From NCBI GenBank assembly GCA_037367405.1, contig JAZKJV010010132.1:620001-684000 (forward strand): a DNA stretch of 64,000 nt. The letters are read 5' to 3'. The stretch comes from Ottelia alismoides. Taxonomy: Eukaryota > Streptophyta > Magnoliopsida > Alismatales > Hydrocharitaceae. A program made the translations under genes and the position numbers. Below are positions 23,387-35,344 of this stretch, one piece after another. A model generated the notes under the pieces. The model had not been told where the DNA came from. It did no database searches and saw only the letters and a list, made by a program, of their open reading frames with translations. How positions within the stretch are numbered: the first letter of the stretch is position 1; the number at the start of each line of letters is the position of its first letter.

Positions 23387-24488
23387 GGATTACTGTCTGT
23401 CTCTTTTGGAATGTGGTAGCAGTTATGACAGCATGGATTAAAGGAGAAGGTATGTGTATCACAACAATTTCTTTTTTTTTTAAATTATAGGACACCTTTG
23501 GCAGTAATGTTATCTTGAGAGGCTGTTTAGGATTCTAAGGGTTGAGTGTGTCTAATGGTCATGTTATCCTAACTAGTCTATGTTTATGTTATAAACTTCT
23601 AGGTGTTCTTAGGATTTATGAGCATAAAAATCAGTGTTGGTTGGTATTCTGTAGGTGTTAAAATCTGGCTTCTTGCTATCATCTACTTCATAGCTGGTAT
23701 TCCTGGTGCATATGTTCTGTGGTATCGTCCGCTTTATAATGCCATGAGGTATAGGAGTTCTTCGTTCATCCTTAAAATTTGCAGATATTCTGAATTTTAT
23801 CTAGTTTATGTTCTGCTTGGTTTGAGATTCTCCTTTCATTTTTGGCATTGGGTTTAGGACTGAGAGTGCACTCAAATTTGGATGGTTCTTTCTGTTCTAC
23901 CTGGTATAAACTGTTTTTTTACTAGCAACTCTTGATTTTTTTCATCATGTCCTTTGTTATTTACTTGAATTCTCATGCAGCTTCATATCTGCTTTGTTGT
24001 CTTTTCTGCTGTTGCTCCTCCTGTGGTGTTCAAAGGGAAATCATTAACGTAAGTTTTTTCGTGAATACTCCATTTTCCTGAAAGAATATAATTGCATTCT
24101 TCGTGGGGAAAGTGGAAAAAAGGTTCAGTCCTTTCTGATGAGAATATCAGGGACATGATTTTATCCAACACATTTCGGACCTTTTGGATTCTTATAATAA
24201 TTAAACCTGATTATGTAATTTATGTTTAAAAAAGACCTGCTTGGATGCACAAAAAGTTGGGTGCTTTGAATGTATAGGACAACAAAATCAGGTATTGCTA
24301 AATTAGGGAGTTGGAGAGTCGAGTTAGTGATTCTATATATTTGTTTTTGTTATCAATGGACTTAACTACGCATTTAAACTTGAGTTTGGAAACTTGGGAT
24401 CATATCTCTAATTTCTCGATATTCAATTTTCTGGTACAGTGGCATCTTGCCTGCAATAGATCTCATTGGGGAACATGCAATTGTTGGG
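23387..24488 (+). CDS. Secretory carrier-associated membrane protein (SCAMP), five internal exons
   Basis: Five exons with GT-AG borders and matching phases read in one frame: 23387-23449, 23655-23748, 23858-23903, 23981-24048 and 24440-24488. The protein pieces are [20 protein letters not shown], then [20 protein letters not shown] leading into [11 protein letters not shown], then [35 protein letters not shown], and [17 protein letters not shown]. This is the SCAMP core: three membrane segments and the conserved WYRPLY linker before the third. SCAMPs are four-span proteins of post-Golgi and plasma-membrane trafficking. The N-terminal coiled-coil/NPF part and the fourth membrane segment with the C-terminal tail are not found nearby. 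No stop or frameshift is seen, so this is either a gene with repeat-swollen introns or a recently stranded fragment. Confidence 0.9.
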
Positions 24489-24754
24489 GTAAGTTTGCTT
24501 AATTACTTTTAAAATATTTCGTCTCCCACCCTATAGAAAAAATGTAGAACACATGGAAAATCACTCAAGTGTATTTGGAAAAGCCACAGCGCCGCACTGA
24601 TCCCCAGTTTAGAGAATTATGAGATGGATTTCTTGATCGAAAGATGATACTCATCCTCACTTTATATTGAGAGTAATACTATACTCTGACCTATATTCAA
24701 AGACATGAGATGATAGCAAACAAATCAACCGGATTATTTTTTAAAAATTCACAT
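24489..24754 (+). other. SCAMP intron following the last visible exon
   Basis: It begins with a good donor (GTAAGT) at 24489 and holds no coding signal before the SINE target duplication at 24755. Confidence 0.6.
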
Positions 24755-24775
24755 ATTTCTATTATGAGATTTTTA

Positions 24776-24978
24776 ATATACTCGAACCCACTTAAATGGT
24801 CTGGTGGTAGTGCAGCGTGTCTACCACCCAAAAGACCAGGGTTCAAATCCCCCCTTGTGGGGGTTGCATTAGGTAGTCAACAACAAGAGTAAAAAATAGT
24901 CGAATCTTTCGACATGGATTTGAACAAGAATCCATGTAGCCGACCCTCTTTTGGTGGGAGAAGGCTTTACCATTTTTT
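24776..24978 (+). mobile_element. tRNA-derived SINE, copy 2
   Basis: The A-box-like TGGTCTGGTGG and a perfect B box GGTTCAAATCC are present. The 3' part reads AATCCATGTAGCCGACCCTC then GGGAGAAGGCTTTACC, ending in a T-run. A 21 bp duplication with one mismatch lies at 24755-24775 and 24979-24999. The right duplicate includes the first bases of the Mutator-type MITE, so the SINE entered that MITE's end. Confidence 0.88.
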
Positions 24979-24989
24979 ATTTCTATTAT

Positions 24990-25230
24990 GGGATTTTTAC
25001 ACCAGAAACCCTAAAAACTTTATGAAATACCTTATTGATCATGTATTCTTCATAATTATCACTTGAACCTCGCAAACTTACATATTCTTACACCACAATC
25101 CTTTTGGGAGTTAAACATGGTCCGTAGTGTAGGAGTTAGCAAGTTTGCGGGGTTTAGGTGATAATTACGAAGAATACATGGTCAAGGATGTGGTTTGCAA
25201 AGTTTTTAGGGTTCATGATATAAAAATCCC
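24990..25230. mobile_element. Mutator-type MITE with long inverted repeats, 241 bp
   Basis: The two halves are inverted copies over about 105-110 bp: one end starts GGGATTTTTACACC, and the other, reversed, GGGATTTTTATATC. Shared inner blocks include AACCCTAAAAACTTT and CATGTATTCTTC. A 9 bp duplication TTCTATTAT flanks it (24981-24989, 25231-25239), the size typical of Mutator-like elements. It has no coding capacity. Confidence 0.85.
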
Positions 25231-25308
25231 TTCTATTATCTTATTTCCTAACACTCTTCCTCTAGTAGGGTTCATGATGTAAAAATCCCTTCTATTATCT
25301 TATTTCCT
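25208..25308. repeat. 59 bp offset tandem duplication
   Basis: A 42 bp block (25208-25249) recurs at 25267-25308 with one mismatch. The duplicated unit spans the end of the MITE and the start of a copia LTR/purine tract (AACACTCTTCCTCTAG). The RTE LINE then inserted into the second copy. Confidence 0.85.
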
Positions 25309-27254
25309 TAAATCCATGTTGAAAAGACTGCAAAGTAATCCCAGGAGAGACTTTGACAACCCAACATCGTTTGTTAGTCTTGGATGTACAAATGAAAGGG
25401 TTGGTAAATAAAAGGAGGGTTTCTAAGATAACTAGAACTAGATGGTGGAATCTTCCACTGAAGCAAGAGAGCTTCAACAAGAAGGTTTTAAAAGACTTAT
25501 CTTGGGATTGTAGCGGTAGTGCAAACGAGATGTGGGAGGCAGTAGCATCTTGTATCAGAAAGGTAGCCAAAGAGATGCTAGGCGAGTCAAAGGGAGGAGT
25601 TCCATGTCAAAAGGAGGCTTGGTGGTGGAGTAAAGGGGTGCAAGAGAAGCAAAAAATAAAAAGAGCTTGCTTTAACACTATGTCTAAGGATATAACAAAG
25701 GAAACTGTCACAAACTACAAAATAGCGAAGAAGGAAGCAAAGAAGGCCGTAAGCGAAGCTAAGTCAAAAGCTTATGAAGTGTTGTATAAAAATCTCGACT
25801 CTAAGGAGGGACAGAAGGATATATTCAGGTTGGCCCCAAAGCTAGAGAAAGACAAATCAAAGACCTTTCTCAAGTGAGATGCATTAAGGACGAGGAAGGT
25901 CATGTGCTTGTTACTCAGAAGGATATAAAGACTAGATGGGAGCAGTACTTCCATAAACTTTTCATTGGGGAAGGAAATAGAGATATCACTTTGGGTGATC
26001 TAGCTTGTAGTGAAAGTTACTTGAATCGTGCATGCTATAGACGGATACAAAGAAAGGAAGTAGAGGAGGCTTTGAAGGTTATGAGACTTGGAAAAGGTGT
26101 AGGACCGGATGACATCCCTGTAGAAGTATGAAGAGTTTTAGGTGAGCGTGGTTTGACTTGGCTTACGAATCTATTTAATGTTATTTGGCGAAGCAAGAAA
26201 ATGCCTGAAGATTGGAGGAGTATCGTGGTGCATCTTTATAAGAATAAAGGAGGCATTCAAAATTGTTCAAATTACAGAGGTATCAAGATGATGTGTCACA
26301 CTATGAAAATTTCGGGACGTGTGATCGAAAGAAGGTTGAGGCAAATTTCCAATGTAAAAGAAAACCAATTCGGATTCATGCCAGGTCACTCAATGACTGA
26401 AGCCATCCATTTGTTGAGGAGAACAATGGAGATTTATAGAGCCAAACGGAAGAACCTCCATATGATCTTTATGATTTGGAGAAGGCTTATGATTCTGTCC
26501 CACGAGAGATATTGTGGAGAGTGTTGGAGAAGAGACATTCATAAGGCTTATGATTCTGTCCCACGAGAGATATTGATTTGGAGAAGGCTTTGATGGAAGC
26601 AATGGTGAAGGAATCGAGATGAAGATTGGCGACGATAACATTCAGAAGAGATATTCCTTTAGATATCTGGGATCTACTCTGCAACATGATGGGGAAATTG
26701 ATGGAGATGTTACTAATAGAATAAATGTAGGCTGGCTAAAGCGGAGAGGAGCCTTTGTTGTTCTCTGTGATAAGAAAATTCCTTTAAAGATTAAAGGAAA
26801 GTTTTACAAAGCAGCCGTGAGACATGCTATGCTTTATGGATATGAATGTTGGCCTGTGAACCATAGACATGTGCATAGAATGAATGTAGCAGAAATGAAA
26901 ATGCTAAGGTGGATGTGTGGACTCACACGTAAAGATCGGATTCGGAATGATGCAATCAGAAAGAAAGTTGGTGTAGCTCCGATCGAGGATAAGATGCGAG
27001 AAAACCGCTTAAGATGGTTTGGACACTTGCAAAGACGATCAGCTGATGCACCAGTTAGGAGATGCAAGTGTTGGGATGTTGAGCCGGCTAAGAGAGGGCG
27101 AGGACGGCCCAAGAAGTGTTGGAAAGAGACCATACGAAGGGATCTTAGTTTTGTGGATATAAGACCGGGATTGGCCCAAGATAGATCTGAATGGAGGCGA
27201 AGAATCCATGTAGCCAACCCTACTTAATTGTGGGAAAAGGCTTTGTTGTTGTTG
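25309..27254 (+). pseudogene. RTE-type LINE, 5'-truncated, RT core deleted
   Basis: A perfect 16 bp duplication flanks it (25293-25308, 27255-27270), and it ends in TTG repeats. Frames in order are: a connector after the endonuclease (25353-25877), KDEEGHVLVTQKDIKTRWEQ with YFHKLF (25874-26131), RT fingers with NYRGIKMMCHTMKI and FGFMPGHSMTEAI (26153-26440), and a C-terminal region [20 protein letters not shown] through PVRRCKCWD and KRGRGRPKKCW (26619-27227). At 26477-26600 a short block is duplicated, and the stretch encoding the FADD catalytic motif is missing. It therefore cannot retrotranspose itself. Confidence 0.88.
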
Positions 27255-27274
27255 TATTATCTTATTTCCTAACA

Positions 27275-27490
27275 CTCTTCCTCTAGTTGAACCACAAAGC
27301 GCATCATGGGAACCTGGTGCTAATCAAAACGATCTTTTATAAGAGACTTTGTGAAAATATCCACATGTTGATCCTAAGTAGTAGTTTATGGAGTATAGTC
27401 CTCTTTGACGTTTCAAGTTCTTTGATAAAATTGCAATTATCTTGGTTCCAAACATCACAATATATCCCTCGATTTTAACGTATTGGTCAA
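27275..27490 (-). pseudogene. copia RNase H C-terminal relic
   Basis: Minus-strand reading gives DQHVDIFTKSLIKDRFD, a stop, then HQVPMMRFVVQLEEEC. This is the end of a copia pol, followed by the purine tract CTAGAGGAAGAG and an LTR start TGTTAGGAAATAAG at 27274 downwards. That LTR start is displaced to 25230-25308 by the RTE insertion. It is distinct from the short-LTR family on the right. Confidence 0.72.
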
Positions 27491-27596
27491 TGTCAGATAT
27501 TTATTGACATCCTTTTGTCCATCCCATCTTGGGTATTGATCGATATTTTGTTTTGAGAAGAAAAATGGTTACTATCAATAATGCTCACCGAAAAAC

Positions 27597-27803
27597 CAAG
27601 GCCCTAAATGTCGGTTTCGGACACCATTTCGGTGACCGGCAGAAATGGAATTTTGGTCGATTTTCGATTGAAATTTACGTCGTTTCGGTCATTTTTTGTA
27701 CTAGGGCACCCATCTTTCGGTCATTTCGGTTGAATTTTGATTTCTACTGGATATCGATATTTGACAGAAATTCGACTGAATTTCGCTGAAATTTGAGGCC
27801 TTG
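27597..27803. mobile_element. hAT-type MITE, 207 bp
   Basis: The ends read CAAGGCCCTAAATGT and, inverted, CAAGGCCTCAAATTT. A perfect 8 bp duplication CGAAAAAC lies at 27589-27596 and 27804-27811. The interior is rich in TTTCGGTC-type words, and the overlapping 86-codon ORF is not a gene. Confidence 0.85.
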
Positions 27804-27811
27804 CGAAAAAC

Positions 27812-27989
27812 TTCATATATTCATAAGATCAAAAGTTGCAGAATTACGTGTGTAGTCCAACATAAAGTTACATGGACCACTATTCAAAAAGAAACTTTTC
27901 ATGTTCAATCGCGTTCTCCAATAGAAGCTCTCCTCCTAACCAAGCAAACCATTAGTTTCTTTTTTCAAAATTAGTTAAATTCCAATCCA
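27812..27989. other. Spacer, nothing recognised
   Basis: A short stretch between the MITE and the L1 relic without coding signal. Confidence 0.5.
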
Positions 27990-29301
27990 AGCTAAGGGAG
28001 GCCCAAACAATTGAAGCACAACTGACCTGCACCCATGGCGAACTGTCTTTACCCACACCTCCTTGGAACTCTCGTAAAGAAAGAATAAATGATCAATATC
28101 TTCTCATTCAACGTCACGTCGTACATAAGAAGCCTTAGTACCAAAGAAATCTTGCTCCCCGAGCTCCAGTCATCACTCTTCCACGTCTTAAAATCCATAA
28201 GGTGCCCGACCCTAAATCCTCTTGCAATCAGAGGTTCATCCCCCAGGGTCAAAGACGTCATTTGCATAGTGGACTTTATAAGCATTTTTAATAGTAAACC
28301 TACCATCGAAATAGGGCGAGTGATCACGACCTACAAAAGGGCTTTTTATAGCACGCTAGAGAATCTATCATAATCATGAGTTCTAGCACTCTCTGGTGAG
28401 AGAGACAGGAATGATACTACAAAGTGAAAGCCTCAGCATCCCAGGTTCTAGCAACCTGTACCTCCTGATTCAAAGCTAGAGTGAGCAACTAAGAATTGAT
28501 CACAAAGAGCTCCATCTTCTGATCAGTCATCCTGCCAAAATCTGATGCTGCTCACAGCAACTCTCTGAGTAGATGTGATGCCTAAAAGTGTAGAATAGGT
28601 ACAACTTCAAAAGTTCGAGGGAGACCAAATAGACCTAGGCAGGGCAGACAAGCTCGAAGAGACCATGTAAATCTTTCAAACCAATGAACAAAATAAATCA
28701 CTACTGTTATCCGAAATGTGATAGATTTACTTGGCCAAAACTTCGTTGTTCGCCTACTTCAAGCTAATGACACCAAGACGTCCACCATCCTTATGTAGAG
28801 TGACTGCCTCCAATCTACCAAGGATGCCAGAGCACCTGGAGACCCAAAAGAAATGTCACATTTAATATTCAAGCTGATCTTGAATGCTTGCTAAAAGGAG
28901 CCTGTACGGAATTAAAATAGGGACAAATAAATAAAACCGCCTCAAACACCACCAATATCCCTCCTCTAAGGTGGCCGGAAGCCTTCTAACCAACCAGCTT
29001 CTTCTCAAGTTTTGATACCAGTGGTAAGAAGATGGATTGTCAAAGCATGCCACACACCAAAAGGGGGATCAATATATGATTTGGGTATCCTCAACTGAGA
29101 CTTAAATGTCAGCTTCCACAGGTGTCATTCCAAAAGGCATGAAGCAGATTTAAACTCGTTGATCTATAGTCCAGAGACATCACCAAAGAAATCAAGAACC
29201 ACTGAAAAACCCTCTTCTACTTGAAGCCCTTCCCTCAGTGAAGATGATCGTATCATCTGCATATTACAACACGGGTCGATAGTGTTGCCGTCGTTGGTAA
29301 C
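27990..29301 (-). pseudogene. L1-type LINE ORF2 relic: RT (YADD) to zf-RVT
   Basis: Minus-strand frames read YADDTIIFTEGRA near 29265-29225 (the RT catalytic motif, preceded by a stop). KLEKKLVGWKAS-type text follows at about 29010-28970, and a zf-RVT region with FTIKNAYKV and EDIDHLFFLYESSKEVW is at about 28290-28050. Frames change repeatedly, so it is an old relic. Its upstream part continues at 36855 beyond the copia element inserted between the RQGC and YADD motifs. Confidence 0.75.
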
Positions 29302-29750
29302 TGTTGAAGGAAAAATAGAATTGTAATATCATTATTGAGACCCTAGGGCTCTCTTATATTAATATAGGAGTAAAGCCCTGGTTAAATTACAAGAGAGGTA
29401 CATGAAAGAAAGTGAAATAATGAAATAAATATAAAGAGATATATCTCAATACCTCCCCTCAAGTTGGAGCATATATGTCTATCAAGCTCAACTTGGAACA
29501 TCTCTGAAAAGGACCTCTAAAAAGAACCTTCATGAAAATATTAGTTGTCTAATCTCTAGTAGAAACATGGGATGTGGATATGAGATCCTTATGAATCATG
29601 TCTCTGGTATAGTGGCAATCCACCTCTATATGCTTGGTTCCATTCATTAAATGCAAGATTGTTGGCAATAAATAGAGCTGCTTGATTGTCACATAAATGC
29701 TGCATGGGAAGAGGAACCTCAACAGAAAGATCAGTCAAAACTGATCTAAC

Positions 29751-31869
29751 CTACATCATCTCTGTGCTCCCGTGTGCCATGGCCTTGTACTCAGATTCTG
29801 CACTGAATCTAGTAACCAGTGTCTGCTTCTTGCTTTTCCATGACACGAGAGAGCTCCCAACAAAAATAGCAAAACCAGAAGTAGACTTCTTGTCTCTAGG
29901 GCATTCTGCATAATCTACATCAGCACAAGCTGTCACCTCGAGAGGCGTACCTCTACTGAATATAAGACCAGTACCAGGTGAAGTCTTCAAATTTCTTAAA
30001 AGCATATAGACGGCATCCATATGAACCTTCATGGACTGCTTCATGAATTGGCTCACCTTGCTCGCAACAAAGGATATGCATGGCCTGGTGATAACATATA
30101 AGAGCTTCCCAACAAGCTCCATGTATCTCCTCTTATCTACATCCTCAGTGTCATTATCATATAATCTCATACTCAGATCCATAGGGATAGTAGCAGGCTC
30201 GCACCCTGTCATATCTGTCTCTAGTAGAAGATCGGTCACAAACTTCCTCTAGGTCATCACAAGACCACGCTGGTTCCTGGTGAATTCTAATCCAAGGAAG
30301 TATCGAAGATTTCCAAGGTATTTGGTCACAAAGTGCTGACCTAGAAACTCCTTGATAGCCTGAATGCACTGCTCATCTTCATCCGTGACAATAATATCAA
30401 CATAGACTAGAATAGCAACAATACTGCTCTGTGTCCTCTAAACAAAAAGCGAGTGATCCGCCATGGACCGCATAAACCCCTGGTGCTCTATCAACTCTGA
30501 AAGCTTATGGTACCAAACTCTCGGACTCTGCTTCAGAACGTTAATCGCCTTGTGGAGCCTACACACCTTCTGAGACTCCCCTCATCAGCAAACCCTTGTG
30601 GTTGCTGCATATATACCTCCTCTTGTAGATCTCCATAAAGAAACACATTCTTAACATCAAGTTGGTAAAGAGGACAATCTCGTGAAACAACTGATATAAG
30701 AATGCACAATGTCGAATGTCGGGCCACTGGAGAGTAGGTATCCTGATAGTCCACCCCATAAGTCTGGGTGAATCCACGTGCTACAAGCCTTGCTTTGTAG
30801 TGATCCATACTATCATCTGCCTGTTGCTTTACCGTAAAGATCCATTTGCACCCCACAATAGAGGGACCTACAACAGCAGAAACAACACTCCAGGAATACA
30901 AGACTGCAAAGCAGCCACCTCCTCCTCCATGGCAAGTTCGCGGGATAGTAACAACAGAGAGTCTCACAACAAACCTCATGTACTCATCTGAAAGATGGTC
31001 CAAGGAAACATGCGCAACTACGGGATAAGTGGCACATTTTCAACACGGCTTCCTCAAGGCAATAGGTACATCGAGGTCATTAGCCTCTCTGTTCTCCGAT
31101 ATCAGCTCCTACTGTGCATTATCATGTGGAACAAACATATTACCAGTGCCATCAATAGAAACAATGTGTTCATTACGTACCTGAGGTGTGTTGGATGACG
31201 GGGAACGCGCATGAGCAGAGGGGCGAGTAGAGGACCTGCGAATGTAAAATTGTGGTAGGAAATATGTCAGGGGAAACAAGGGTGCAGGTGGTGGATGTGG
31301 AGGTGGAGATGACTGAGCCTCAACATGGGGTGTTGATGGAGATAATGGAGGTGGTGGAACAAAGATATCCTCGTCAGAGCTAGCATTAGACAACATGTCA
31401 CTTATAGGAGAAAAATACATAATAGACTAAAAAATGTGACATCAACACTCACATAAAATTTTCTTCCTACATGATCAAAACATCTATACCCTTTTTGGGT
31501 ACGAGAATGACCAATGAACACACATTTGACAGCTCTAGGAGAGAGCTTCTAATGACCAGGAATAAATTTATGGATAAATGCCACAGATCCAAAGACCTTG
31601 GGAGTATGGGAGAATATGTCATTCTCGAGAAACACAATAAAGAAAAAAATCTTTTCTCCAAAGATAGTAGAAGGCATGTGGTTCACCAAGTAACATGCAG
31701 TGAGGACCACATCACCCCAGAACGGATGAGGAGCTCGACTATGACTCAAAATAGTCCTCGTGACATCTAAAAGATAACGGTGTTTGCGTTCAGCAATACT
31801 GTTCTGCTGAGAAGTATAAGTACAAGAAGTTTGGTGAACAATATCGATAATTTTGAGAAAGTTAGACAT
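29751..31869 (-). pseudogene. copia B pol: integrase C-half, RT, RNase H
   Basis: The integrase end lies at 31549-31869 (HQTSCTYTSQQNSIAERKHR). A Pro/Ser-rich spacer at 31420-31110 is typical of copia integrase tails. RT is at 30990-30550 (CKWIFTVKQ, YKARLVARGFTQTYGVDYQD, QLDVKNVFLYGDLQEEVYMQ). RNase H is at 30239-29751 (ACADVDYAECPRDKKSTSGF, SAESEYKAMA). Near 30400 the RT motif reads YVDI, with one of the paired aspartates deleted. Frameshifts separate the pieces. Confidence 0.82.
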
Positions 31870-31915
31870 GTAAAGTAGAAAACTTCAAGGCACTATCAGT
31901 GCGAATAAAGTTCAC

Positions 31916-34508
31916 TGTTAGATAATAGAGAATGCGGAAACGAATGATAAACAGAGCATAGAAATAGAGAAAGATAAACATCAAAGAACACATGGTTTAA
32001 CGTGGAACCCTACTCCCTAAGGAGCAGGATGAAACCACGGGAGAATGCCTCAGAGGACTGGTGTGTCTATTGCACTTTTCTCAATGGTTACAGAAGGTCT
32101 GGGGCTCCTTATAGACTCCACAGAGCCTCCAAGTCCCACCACTGGTAGATGTGGGACTAAAAATATGAATGGGGTAAATGGATCTCTCCAGGATCCATTT
32201 ACCCTCCTACAACTCATATGGCTCACAACCAAATACTCCAACACTCCTCCTCAAGCTGGAGCATGCAATACTCAGCTTGGATAAACAGAAACAAACTCAA
32301 CTCAACGCTACAGGACACTACGGATAATATCAACTCAACGCGTACAACTGTTGGCTGTTGTCGAGGATGTTGCTTCTCATGTCGTGCAGGCGAGGAGGAC
32401 GAACGGGCTGAAGTGTGAGTCTGCTGATCTCCTCGTCGGAGAGCATGTGCTCTGAAACTGCGCCTATCAGAGTCACTGCAACTGGAAATGAGTCTCCTCA
32501 TCGGAGTACTCTGGCCCGCCAGAACATGTGGACAACTGCTCCATCTCTGAAAAGGGTCGAACTTCAAAGGCCGTGGAAGTGCAATCCTCGTCGGAATCCA
32601 CAGTCGCTGGAGAATGGAGTCTGAAAAAAGTCTCCTCGTCAGAGAACTGGGTCTCTCCCATCTGGCACAGAGAATGGTACTCTACTCTGGAGTCCCTATG
32701 ATACCACATGAAAATCCTTGCCAACATGGCATAGGGAATGGTCCTTTACTCTGGAGTCCCTTTGATTCACATGAAAACTCTGGCCAATAACAAGAAGAAA
32801 AAGATGGGGATCACGAAACTGAATATGGCACATATGTGCACATCGAACCACAGACTCGGAAAATATCTGAATGTCGAGTCTGACAAAATCTCTATAGAGT
32901 CGGGAAATTGGCTGGTATGGGGAATATTTGAATCTGACCTCTGAATCTGGAACAAGATATGTGACTCTACACAATACTCCCCCTTTCTCTCATACTTGTT
33001 GGAAAACATGGACGTCAACCAAGTTGGGAGAAGACAAAGAAATTGAAGGAAATAGAACATGAAACTCGTGACTTTTTATCATTTTTTTAAAATAGCTGCC
33101 ATGATTTTTTTAATATAAGCTGTTCATCTTTTTATTGGTATTTTTTCAATTTTTTCCTTGAAAAACACAACTCCTTTTTTTAATATATATATATATATAA
33201 CTTTTGCGGCCCCTCCCTTCTTTTTTTTAACGTAGGTCCGCTTTGTTTTTTCATTCCACCGTTGAGCTATTATATTTCCTTTTTTTAAATACAGCTCACC
33301 CCCCCCCCCTTTTATTCCATTTTGAACAATACAGGACATTAGGGTTCCCAATCGTGGGAACCCCACCTTTCAAAGCCGCTGCCCCCTTCGGGGCTTCTTC
33401 ATCGAGCGGCGCCGCCAAGGGGCTCAGGGTAGGGTTGTTTGCTCAAGGACATCGTCGCCTGAAGGAGGTAGCTACACAGGTAGAGCGTCGCCTTGAGGAA
33501 GATCGCGCGGCCTGGAGGAGATCATGCACCGCCTTGTTGTGCCTGGGGTTCGTGACGTTAAGGAAGGAGGTCTCCTGTCATGGAAAGGGGGAGGGGTCGC
33601 TTGGGCCATCTACGATGCTCTAGCCATCGAGGCGATCCAGATGCGGTCTCGTCGCTTGTCGCTTTCGTCTGTAGGAGTTTTGCGGGGCTCCGCCACCTTC
33701 TGGAGCGTCGCCAGGAGGCTATACGTACAGGTGCAGCGAGTAGAGCCACGACCTGGAGGTTCGAGCCTGCGCCTGCTCCTTGAGATTGTTAGGCTGTTAT
33801 ATCACGCCTGGTTGCCACAAAGGTTGTCGCTGCCTGGCGATTGTGCGCACGAGACATGGAGTATCGCCATATTTTAGATGCTCCGCTTTCTAGGGTCACA
33901 GCCTGGAGAGAAGACATGCTGCATAGAATTGGATCTAGGGTTTCATGAGTAAACCCTAGATATTGCTGCAACCCAGAGTTGGGGTTTGTTGGAAGCCCTC
34001 CAATTTCTGCAGCTTGATGACTGAACGACTTGATGACGATTTTCAAATGCTTTGAACGTGAGAATAATAATCTTCAAACTCAGATCTTCAAGAGTAACAA
34101 AAAATTGATTCTCAAACCATTACAAAATATAATCGAAGAACAAGATGAAATCATCGAGAATCGACCCGCTCTGATACCATGTTAGAAGATAGAGAATGCG
34201 GAAGCGAATGATAAACAGAGCATAGAAATAGAGAAAGATAAACATCAAAGAACACAAGGTTTAACGTGGAACCCTACTCCCTAAGGAGCAGGATGAAACC
34301 ACGGGAGAATGCCTCAGTAGGCTGGTGTGTCTATTGCACTTTTCTCAATGGTTACAGGAGGTCTGGGCTCCTTATATAGCCTCCACAGAGCCTCCAAGTC
34401 CCACCACTGGTAGATGTGGGACTAAACATATGGATGGGGTAAATGGATCTCTCCAGTATCCATTTACCCTCCTACAACTCATATGGCGCACAATCAAATA
34501 CTCCAACA
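31916..34508 (-). mobile_element. Non-autonomous LTR retrotransposon, copy 3 (2.6 kb)
   Basis: LTRs lie at 31916-32243 and 34180-34508 (about 328 bp). The duplication TTCAC is at 31911-31915 and 34509-34513. The primer site TGGTATCAGAGC is on minus at 34168-34179; the purine tract is beside 32244. The interior shares the purine-tract-proximal 450 bp (iterated TCCTCGTCGGAG motif) with copies 1 and 2, then has homopolymer-rich (33060-33320) and GC-rich (33350-33850) parts. No retroviral-type domain is present. The 84-codon minus ORF at 32473-32727 (SDEE-rich) is the best candidate for any encoded peptide. Confidence 0.93.
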
Positions 34509-34585
34509 TTCACATTAATGGAAAAAAATATTCTTAATATCAATAAGAAATGATTTAATAATAGGACCAGCTTGAGACTTATTTT

Positions 34586-35341
34586 TTAACAAGAAAATCT
34601 ATGATAATCTAGACTAGAGAAATCATCTACAACAACTATATAGAACCGATGTCCTTGATGATTGGGAACATGATTAAGACCCCATATATTAAAATGAAGC
34701 AACTCAAACAACTGACTACTATGACAACTTTGACGACTCGAAAAAGAACGATGGTGCTTCCCAAGTTGACATGCCTCACACACCAAGATAATATGAGTAG
34801 AGATTTGAGGGAGAACGTGACACAACTTCTGCGGAGGAAGGTATCCAAGGCTAAGATGCCACATGAAAGGAGTAACAGATCCAGATAGAATGGTAGCAGT
34901 ACCAATACACGGAGGTTGAATCGGTCTGTAAAGCCCTCTCTGTTCACATCCACATCCATACACCCTGGCTGTGAGTATGTCTTGGAACACAAGAGAAGAA
35001 GGATCAAATATAGAACGACAATGTAAATCTTTTGTAATCTGACTAATAGACAAAAGATTCATCTGAAATGCTAAAGCTTGTAAGACATTTTGCAGGCGCA
35101 TCAATGGGGCTAGAACAATCTCCCTCTGACCAACAATGTGTAGATGAACCCTATTCGCAATCACTATCGATCTACCAAGAGGGATAGATATGTAAGAAGT
35201 AAACTGAGCCCGATCTCCACACATATGATGAGAAGTTCCAGAGTTCATGATCCAATTAGTCAAATCTGAACTGCTACAACTGGTAAGTTGCGTAAGCAAT
35301 AACTGACGAACTCGTAGAAGCTCTGACAGCAACTGCAACAT
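34586..35341 (-). pseudogene. copia B protease, GAG-pre-integrase and start of integrase
   Basis: A 251-codon open stretch carries a protease motif reading NSGTSHHMCGD, where copia proteases have DSGATHHLCGD, so the catalytic Asp is replaced. MNLLSISQITKDLHCRSIFD follows, then the pre-integrase WHLSLGYLPPQKLCHVLPQI with CEACQLGKHHRS, then FNIWGLNHVPNHQGH. Integrase continues at 31869 on the far side of the nested element. Confidence 0.82.
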
Positions 35342-35344
35342 CTG

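Noticed and set aside
24776..24850. Possible functional tRNA gene
   Set aside because: A- and B-box-like motifs are present but there is no cloverleaf. The target duplications and LINE-like tail show a SINE.
33243..33877. Overlapping plus-strand ORFs of 67-126 codons
   Set aside because: They are antisense to the element, GC-rich composition artefacts, with no family resemblance.
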